This document shows, one piece after another, positions 6,858 through 11,219 of a stretch of 11,219 nt of DNA (within the stretch, counting starts at the first letter, position 1; each line of letters opens with the position of its first letter). Below the pieces are notes generated by a model. The model did not search any database, had not been told where the DNA came from, and saw nothing but the letters and a program-made list of their open reading frames with translations. The stretch spans positions 1 to 11,219 of the forward strand of contig JAUNUL010000025.1 of NCBI GenBank assembly GCA_030538175.1. Reading direction: 5' to 3'. The position numbers and the translations under genes were made by a program. Origin of the DNA: Propionibacteriaceae bacterium. GTDB taxonomy: Bacteria; Actinomycetota; Actinomycetes; Propionibacteriales; Propionibacteriaceae.

Positions 6858-7645
6858 TATCTCTTCCTTTCTGTTGGGGTTGAGTTGGAAGTCTGGGTGA
6901 GTTGTCCCCGGGCATCCGCTGCGCTGCGACCGTCCAGCAGAGCCATGAGGACCCGGTGACCGGCAAAGGCCGTCGCGGCGGAGGTCCCGGTCCAGGTATG
7001 GGGCGTTCCGGCGGCCCCGATGAACTCGACATTTTCGCCGGCGAGGAACACATCCACGCTGCCTCCGGCGCTGAACCGCGCCGGTTGGCCGTCGCTGTCG
7101 CGAGCACCGATTGCGATCACCCCGTCGAGACGGGCAGGGAATCCGGCCTCGGCCCCTGGGCGGTTTCCTGCTGCCGCCACGACCACCGCGCCGGCAGCAA
7201 GGTGGCGGGCCACCGCTTGCTCAAGGCCAGGTGAGCTGTCCGGCGCGGTCAGTGGGATGACCAGGAGGTCCGGGGAGACCCTCTGCGCGGCTTCGATGGC
7301 TGCTGCCAGATCGGTGGTGGCTGTCGTCGCGGATCCGGGGAGTTCGAACAGCACGACCCGCACCCGGTCCCGCCATGCTGGGCAGGCGTTGGTGGAGAGG
7401 TCGAGCAGGCCCGAGATCGTGCCTTCGGCATGCGCGGGGCGCTGGTCCGGGCCGGTCGTCTCGAGCGGACGGTCGATCGTGAAGCAGGAGTACGCCAGCC
7501 CGTGCGGGAGCGCGGAGTCAACCACGGCCACCGTCACCGGCTCGTCAGAGTGCGCGGCAGGAGCGGTGTACGCGGCGGGGGCGGCGCAACCCGCCAGGGT
7601 CATCGTCATCAATGCAGCAGCGACAGAAAGAACAGTTCGGGGCAT
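6857..7645 (-). CDS. Subtilase-fold (S8-like) lipoprotein with degenerate catalytic site
   Basis: The 262-residue product begins with a lipoprotein signal peptide ending in the lipobox LAGC (C20), so it should be anchored on the outer face of the membrane. The rest follows the order of a minimal subtilisin domain: VAVVDSALPHG (D43 as the catalytic Asp), EGTISGLL (74-81, where HGTHVAG is expected), VVVAAAGN (N161, oxyanion hole) and TGTSAATAFAG (S222, nucleophile). The expected catalytic histidine is Glu74; the nearest histidine is H72, two residues earlier. Cysteines 54 and 88 could form a disulfide. There is no propeptide of normal length and no C-terminal membrane helix, which distinguishes it from mycosins of type VII secretion. 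The start ATG at 7645 has only a weak upstream GAAG. The stop overlaps the next start (TAGTG), so translation is probably coupled. It may be inactive or act as a binding protein. Confidence 0.8.
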   Translation of the reverse strand: MPRTVLSVAAALMTMTLAGCAAPAAYTAPAAHSDEPVTVAVVDSALPHGLAYSCFTIDRPLETTGPDQRPAHAEGTISGLLDLSTNACPAWRDRVRVVLFELPGSATTATTDLAAAIEAAQRVSPDLLVIPLTAPDSSPGLEQAVARHLAAGAVVVAAAGNRPGAEAGFPARLDGVIAIGARDSDGQPARFSAGGSVDVFLAGENVEFIGAAGTPHTWTGTSAATAFAGHRVLMALLDGRSAADARGQLTQTSNSTPTERKR

Positions 7646-7778
7646 GAGGCTTCATCCGTTCGAAGGACCGCTGAGGGCCGGGATGATCAGGGGGTGGCAG
7701 ATCGCTCGTGAACTTATCGAGGCAGAACAGCCAGCCGCCATCCATCAGACCCGGAATCATCCGCGGCGCGGCGCGTCC

Positions 7779-10700
7779 TCAGGCCTCCAAGAGCCCCCGG
7801 ATGTCATCGGCGGTCAGCGGCGAGGCGACGTCGGAGGCGGCCCCGACGACGGCGTCGAACAGGTGCCGTTTGCGCTCTTGGAGCGCCACGACCTTGTCCT
7901 CGATCGTGTCGCTGGCGACGAGCCGATAGACGTTCACCGGCTTGTCCTGACCGATGCGGTGGGTTCGGTCGATGGCCTGGGATTCGGTTGCCGGGTTCCA
8001 CCAGGGGTCGAGGATGAACACATAGTCCGCCTCGGTGAGGGTCAGGCCGAATCCGCCGGCCTTCAGGGAGATCAGGAATGCGGGCGCGTCGCCCTCCCGG
8101 AACGCTGCGATGCGCTCGGCCCGGTCCCGGGTGCGGCCGTCGAGATATTCGTAGGCGATCTGTTCCTCATCGAACCGGTCACGGACCAATCCGAGGAAGC
8201 CGGTGAACTGGCTGAACACCAGCGCGCGGTGGCCCTCTGCCATAACCTCGTTGAGTCGCTCCACCAGCACGTCGATCTTGGCGGACTGTGCGGCGTACTC
8301 CTCATTGACCAACGCCGGGGACAGCGCGAGCTGCCGCAGCAACGTGAGCGACCGCAGGATCGTGATCCGGTTGCGCTGCAGATCCCCGACCAGGCCGAGC
8401 ACCTTCTGGCGCTCGCGGGCGAGGTGGGTGTCATAGAGCGCGCGATGCTCCCGGTCGAGCTCGATCGGCACGACCTGCTCCTGTTTCTCGGGAAGCTCGG
8501 TGGCGACCGCCGACTTCGTACGCCGCAGGATGAGCGGCCGGATGCGGCGATGCAGCCGCTCCAGAACCTCGCGGTCCCCACCCTCGATCGGCTTGCGGAA
8601 GACCTCCCCGAACGCCTTCGGATCGGCGAACAGACCGGGTGCGGTGATCGACAACAGCGACCACAGATCCATCAGGTTGTTCTCCAGCGGCGTGCCGGTG
8701 AGCGCGATCTTCGTGCGCGCCCGCAGCTTGCGGACCGCCTGGTACGCCTTCGACGATCGGTTCTTCACGAACTGGGCCTCGTCGAGCAGCACCGCCGACC
8801 ACTCCAGCGCCTGATAAGCCTCGGCCTCCAAGCGCAGGAGCGTGTATGACGTCAACACCACCTGTGCCCCGGCCACCGATGCGGCCAGGGGTTCGCCCCG
8901 TCGACTCTCGGTCTGGGTGATGGCCGCGACCGTGAGATCGGGGGTGAACTTCGCCGCCTCGGCGGCCCAGGTCGACACCACCGACGTCGGCGCCACCACC
9001 AGCAGGGGGGCAGTCAGCTCCCCCGCCTCGTCCGCGGCTTTGGCCAGAGCCAGGGCCTGCACGGTCTTGCCGAGGCCCATCTCGTCGGCGAGGATCCCGC
9101 CGAGTCGGGACTTCCAGAGGAACGCCAACCAGCGCAAACCGGTGTCCTGATAGGGCCGCAGCTCGGCCTTCAGCCCGACCGGGGCGGGGATCTCCGGCAG
9201 CTGTTCGGCATCCAGCAGCGCGGCCGCGGCGGCCCGCCAGGCATCCGCCTGTTCGGTCACGACCCCGAGGGAGACCAGCTCGTCCCACAGACCGGCGTGC
9301 TCGGGGCGCAGCTGGAACGTGTCGCCATCGTGGTCGACGATCTCCCGTGCTTCCTCGATGACCCGTCGCAGTTGGTCCAGCTCCGGGCGGTCCAGGGCGA
9401 ACCACGTGCCGGAGGCGAGCATCAGATGGTCCTCCCCGAGCGACATCGCCCGGAAGAGCGTCTCGAACGGGACCTGTTCCCCGTCGACGGTGATCTCCAC
9501 GTCGAGGTTGAACCAGTCACCGGCCGCCGGTTCGGTGATGCGCAGGCTGACTTCAGGCGCGGCCTCGGCCTCCCGGAAGACCGGGACCCGGCCGACCATC
9601 TCGAGATCGAGGTCGTCACGGTCGGTGAGCAGCGGCAGCACATCGTTGATGAACGTAATCAGTGCCCGACCCGTGACGGTGGCAGGCCGCAGCCGCGCCG
9701 TCCACTCATCGTCGGCGTCGGCCTCGCCCTCGGTGCGCCACGGGCCCGCGGGCAGCGAGTCGACGATCCGGGCTTCGGCCCGGAGATCCCGGACCGGCGG
9801 GTCGTTGACCCGTGGGGTCGCCGACAGCTCATGGGTGTGCTCCCCGACCTGATAACGCCAGGACCACGCCACGTCCGCCCACCGCGACCCGGTGCCCTCC
9901 TCGGTCGGTTCCGTGGCGCCGAATCGCACCCGGCAGATCGCGATCGGCGGGGACGGTTCGGGGATTTCCACCGCATCATGCAGGCGGACGTCAAGCCGTT
10001 CCCGCAGCTCGGGCAGGAACCCGCTGGCAAACAGGCCGACATCCTCGCGCGGGATGTCCAGACTGCCCGTGCGCGCGAACAGCGCGTGCTCGTCGGCGGT
10101 CAGTTCCCGGGAAAGCCGGGCCAGCAGCAGCCGGTCCGGTGTCCTCAGGACGACCCCATGGGCGGGCTGTCCGACGAACGTGGACGCGTCGATCGCGAAT
10201 TCCTGGCCGTCCCGAACCACCATCGTGGTGACTCGAAGCCCGCTCGATGTCGGATCGATGACGACCGTCGGCGCGACCCGATCCTCGAGCAGGTCGATCG
10301 GCGGCAGCGTCCGGCCCCTGTCGTCCACACCGGACAGCAGGGGAACTCCGCCTGCCATGGCTTGCCGCAGATGCCCCCAGGCCTCCGGCAGCAGGTCACC
10401 CAGTCTCAACTGCGTGACGCGCTGCAGATGAGCGGCGAAGGCATCGACGCGCCGGGCGCCGAGCAGCCTCGCCAGCGGCTCCCGCTGGCCGGCCGACAGC
10501 TGCCCGCCGAAGCCGAACCGCATGTCCTCCCAGTCCGCATTGGTGGTGACCCATGTCTCCCGCGCCGTGCGCAACGGACGCAGCCAGAAGCCTTTGGCAT
10601 CACGGTTGAGCTGCAACCCCAACCGGGCACCGACCCGACCCCGGGCCGCCCGACCGCTGACCAGGGGCGTGAGTGCCTGCTGCCAGGCGGGGCCGGCGGC

Positions 10701-11063
10701 GTACTTCGTCAGGCCACCGGATGGCCGCTGCTGCGGCACTTCCGGAGCCACGCCACCCTCGTGGGCCATTCGCATGGTCACGATCAACGCGACCGCGTGC
10801 TTGCAGTTGCGCCGCTGCGGGCACGAACACGAGGTGACCAGCGAATCCACGCCCACCGGCGCCGCCACGGTCGTCTGATAGACCTGCTTGGCGCTCCCGG
10901 TGACCTGGGCAGCGACGATGTTGGTGGCTGGTCGGATCCCGTGCACGCGCGACTGTTCGGCGTACGCCCGGCCGTGCTCGAGGGTCCCAGCACCGAAGAG
11001 CCGCTGCAAGCGGTCGTCATCGAGCTGGGAAACCCAGACCGGATATGCGTGAACAGCCATCAT
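7779..11063 (-). CDS. SWIM zinc-finger SNF2-family helicase
   Basis: A 1094-residue protein. A SWIM zinc finger (C79, C81, C87, H89; CxCx5CxH) is near the N-terminus. The SNF2 ATPase core occupies the last ~460 residues: DEMGLGKT (660-667), DEAQ box (761-764), LTGTPLEN (788-795), LILRRTK (844-850), ALVFSQF (947-953), SLKAGGFGLTLT (999-1010) and RTHRIGQ (1033-1039). All core motifs look intact, so it should be an active DNA-translocating ATPase. Residues ~110-620 are a large accessory region with no motif I recognise; this layout and length are usual for bacterial SWIM-SNF2 (HepA-like) proteins. Two adjacent ATGs occur at 11063 and 11060; the second lies 7 nt after a TAACAT -10 element, so it is probably the leaderless start. 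No helper genes of a known defence system are nearby. It may act in transcription or DNA repair. Confidence 0.95.
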   Translation of the reverse strand: MMAVHAYPVWVSQLDDDRLQRLFGAGTLEHGRAYAEQSRVHGIRPATNIVAAQVTGSAKQVYQTTVAAPVGVDSLVTSCSCPQRRNCKHAVALIVTMRMAHEGGVAPEVPQQRPSGGLTKYAAGPAWQQALTPLVSGRAARGRVGARLGLQLNRDAKGFWLRPLRTARETWVTTNADWEDMRFGFGGQLSAGQREPLARLLGARRVDAFAAHLQRVTQLRLGDLLPEAWGHLRQAMAGGVPLLSGVDDRGRTLPPIDLLEDRVAPTVVIDPTSSGLRVTTMVVRDGQEFAIDASTFVGQPAHGVVLRTPDRLLLARLSRELTADEHALFARTGSLDIPREDVGLFASGFLPELRERLDVRLHDAVEIPEPSPPIAICRVRFGATEPTEEGTGSRWADVAWSWRYQVGEHTHELSATPRVNDPPVRDLRAEARIVDSLPAGPWRTEGEADADDEWTARLRPATVTGRALITFINDVLPLLTDRDDLDLEMVGRVPVFREAEAAPEVSLRITEPAAGDWFNLDVEITVDGEQVPFETLFRAMSLGEDHLMLASGTWFALDRPELDQLRRVIEEAREIVDHDGDTFQLRPEHAGLWDELVSLGVVTEQADAWRAAAAALLDAEQLPEIPAPVGLKAELRPYQDTGLRWLAFLWKSRLGGILADEMGLGKTVQALALAKAADEAGELTAPLLVVAPTSVVSTWAAEAAKFTPDLTVAAITQTESRRGEPLAASVAGAQVVLTSYTLLRLEAEAYQALEWSAVLLDEAQFVKNRSSKAYQAVRKLRARTKIALTGTPLENNLMDLWSLLSITAPGLFADPKAFGEVFRKPIEGGDREVLERLHRRIRPLILRRTKSAVATELPEKQEQVVPIELDREHRALYDTHLARERQKVLGLVGDLQRNRITILRSLTLLRQLALSPALVNEEYAAQSAKIDVLVERLNEVMAEGHRALVFSQFTGFLGLVRDRFDEEQIAYEYLDGRTRDRAERIAAFREGDAPAFLISLKAGGFGLTLTEADYVFILDPWWNPATESQAIDRTHRIGQDKPVNVYRLVASDTIEDKVVALQERKRHLFDAVVGAASDVASPLTADDIRGLLEA

Positions 11064-11067
11064 CGTG

Positions 11068-11073
11068 ATGTTA
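11068..11073 (-). promoter_or_regulatory. Probable -10 element for leaderless SNF2 transcript
   Basis: On the minus strand TAACAT is followed by seven bases and then ATG (11060). This is the TANNNT-N7-ATG layout of actinobacterial leaderless genes. No Shine-Dalgarno precedes either ATG. The element lies inside a short inverted repeat, CGTGA/TCACG (11064-11080), that could bind a repressor. Confidence 0.5.
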
Positions 11074-11108
11074 GTTCACGACGTGACCCTGGGCTCAGTC
11101 ACGAACAG

Positions 11109-11131
11109 ATCTCCATGTCCACAAAGGAGAT
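11109..11131. repeat. Inverted repeat in the divergent promoter region
   Basis: ATCTCC (11109-11114) and GGAGAT (11126-11131) are exact reverse complements with an 11-nt spacer. They lie between the SNF2 start and the rightward gene. Their centre-to-centre distance is about 17 nt, so they could be an operator, but short arms like these can arise by chance. Confidence 0.25.
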
Positions 11132-11161
11132 TGTCCGGTTCCCAGCGGGTGGGGTCTTCCG

Positions 11162-11167
11162 TACGCT
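11162..11167 (+). promoter_or_regulatory. Possible -10 element of the rightward gene
   Basis: TACGCT fits TANNNT and stands 27 nt before the ATG at 11195, giving a short leader that contains the Shine-Dalgarno. No good -35 hexamer is present at the standard distance. Confidence 0.3.
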
Positions 11168-11194
11168 GACCACGACCCCACCGAGGAGGATTCA

Positions 11195-11219
11195 ATGGCG
11201 AACCTGGCGGACGACACCA
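11195..11219 (+). CDS. Start of an unidentified gene, cut by the window edge
   Basis: ATG at 11195 follows a strong Shine-Dalgarno, GAGGAGGA (11183-11190), with a 4-nt spacer. Eight codons (MANLADDT) are visible before the window ends, too few to name a family. The gene is divergent from the SNF2 helicase, with a 131-nt shared upstream region. Confidence 0.65.

Noticed and set aside
6586..6900. A 104-codon plus-strand open frame across the gap before the acidic-protein gene
   Set aside because: No Shine-Dalgarno or recognisable product. The minus strand here carries a signal peptide, an overlapping start and operon spacing, which explain the sequence better.
7646..7778. Terminator of the SNF2 gene or promoter of the subtilase-like gene
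   Set aside because: The 133-nt spacer has GC-rich repeats (CGCGCCGCGCCGCG) but no stem with a T run, and no convincing -35/-10 pair could be placed.
7020..8849. A 609-codon plus-strand open frame
   Set aside because: It lies antisense to the subtilase-like gene and the SNF2 ATPase core, whose motifs are unmistakable on the minus strand. Its product is low-complexity Arg/Gln/Asp-rich with no family resemblance.
7779..11063. SNF2 helicase as part of a phage-defence system such as DISARM
   Set aside because: No methylase, phospholipase-D-like, DUF1998 or other partner genes are nearby, and SWIM-SNF2 proteins are common housekeeping genes in actinomycetes.

Overview
The window looks like ordinary chromosome from a high-GC Gram-positive actinomycete. 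Support for this: strong G/C bias at third codon positions, GTG starts, a SWIM-type SNF2 helicase, a PrsW-type protease, an oligoribonuclease of the DEDDh family, a dynamin-like GTPase and a probable leaderless promoter. A propionibacterial relative is possible but cannot be settled from the sequence. No integrase, transposase, phage gene or CRISPR array is visible.

Layout. Positions 1-2336 (minus strand) hold a tight two-gene unit: a PrsW-like intramembrane protease followed 8 nt later by a dynamin-like GTPase that runs off the left edge. Divergent from it, on the plus strand, come tRNA-Arg(UCU), an MFS transporter, oligoribonuclease and tRNA-His(GUG), closed by a strong hairpin terminator at 4526-4558. 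That terminator also faces the convergent end of a minus-strand FAD-dependent monooxygenase (4584-5756). The monooxygenase has a 135-nt upstream region rich in inverted repeats.

Positions 5892-7645 hold the most unusual part, a minus-strand cluster. It starts with a small lipoprotein of subtilase (S8) fold whose catalytic histidine appears to be replaced by glutamate. It ends with an unrecognised acidic 199-residue protein. Between them is a 350-nt stretch that looks empty in conventional ORF calls. Read closely, it encodes a small secreted protein split across two frames. Allowing one extra A in an A run and one missing C in a C run gives a single reading frame of about 116 codons. That frame has a clear signal peptide, starts in a TAGTG overlap with the subtilase stop, and ends 15 nt before the next gene. 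The three genes therefore form a packed operon in which the middle gene is broken, misassembled or frameshifted.

Positions 7779-11063 (minus strand) encode a 1094-residue SWIM zinc-finger SNF2 helicase, probably translated from a leaderless mRNA. A divergent gene of unknown identity begins at 11195 with a strong ribosome binding site and leaves the window after eight codons.

The functions visible are tRNA supply, RNA turnover (Orn), DNA/RNA remodelling (SNF2), membrane proteolysis and membrane-associated GTPase activity. Apart from the 5892-7645 cluster, nothing suggests recent horizontal transfer.
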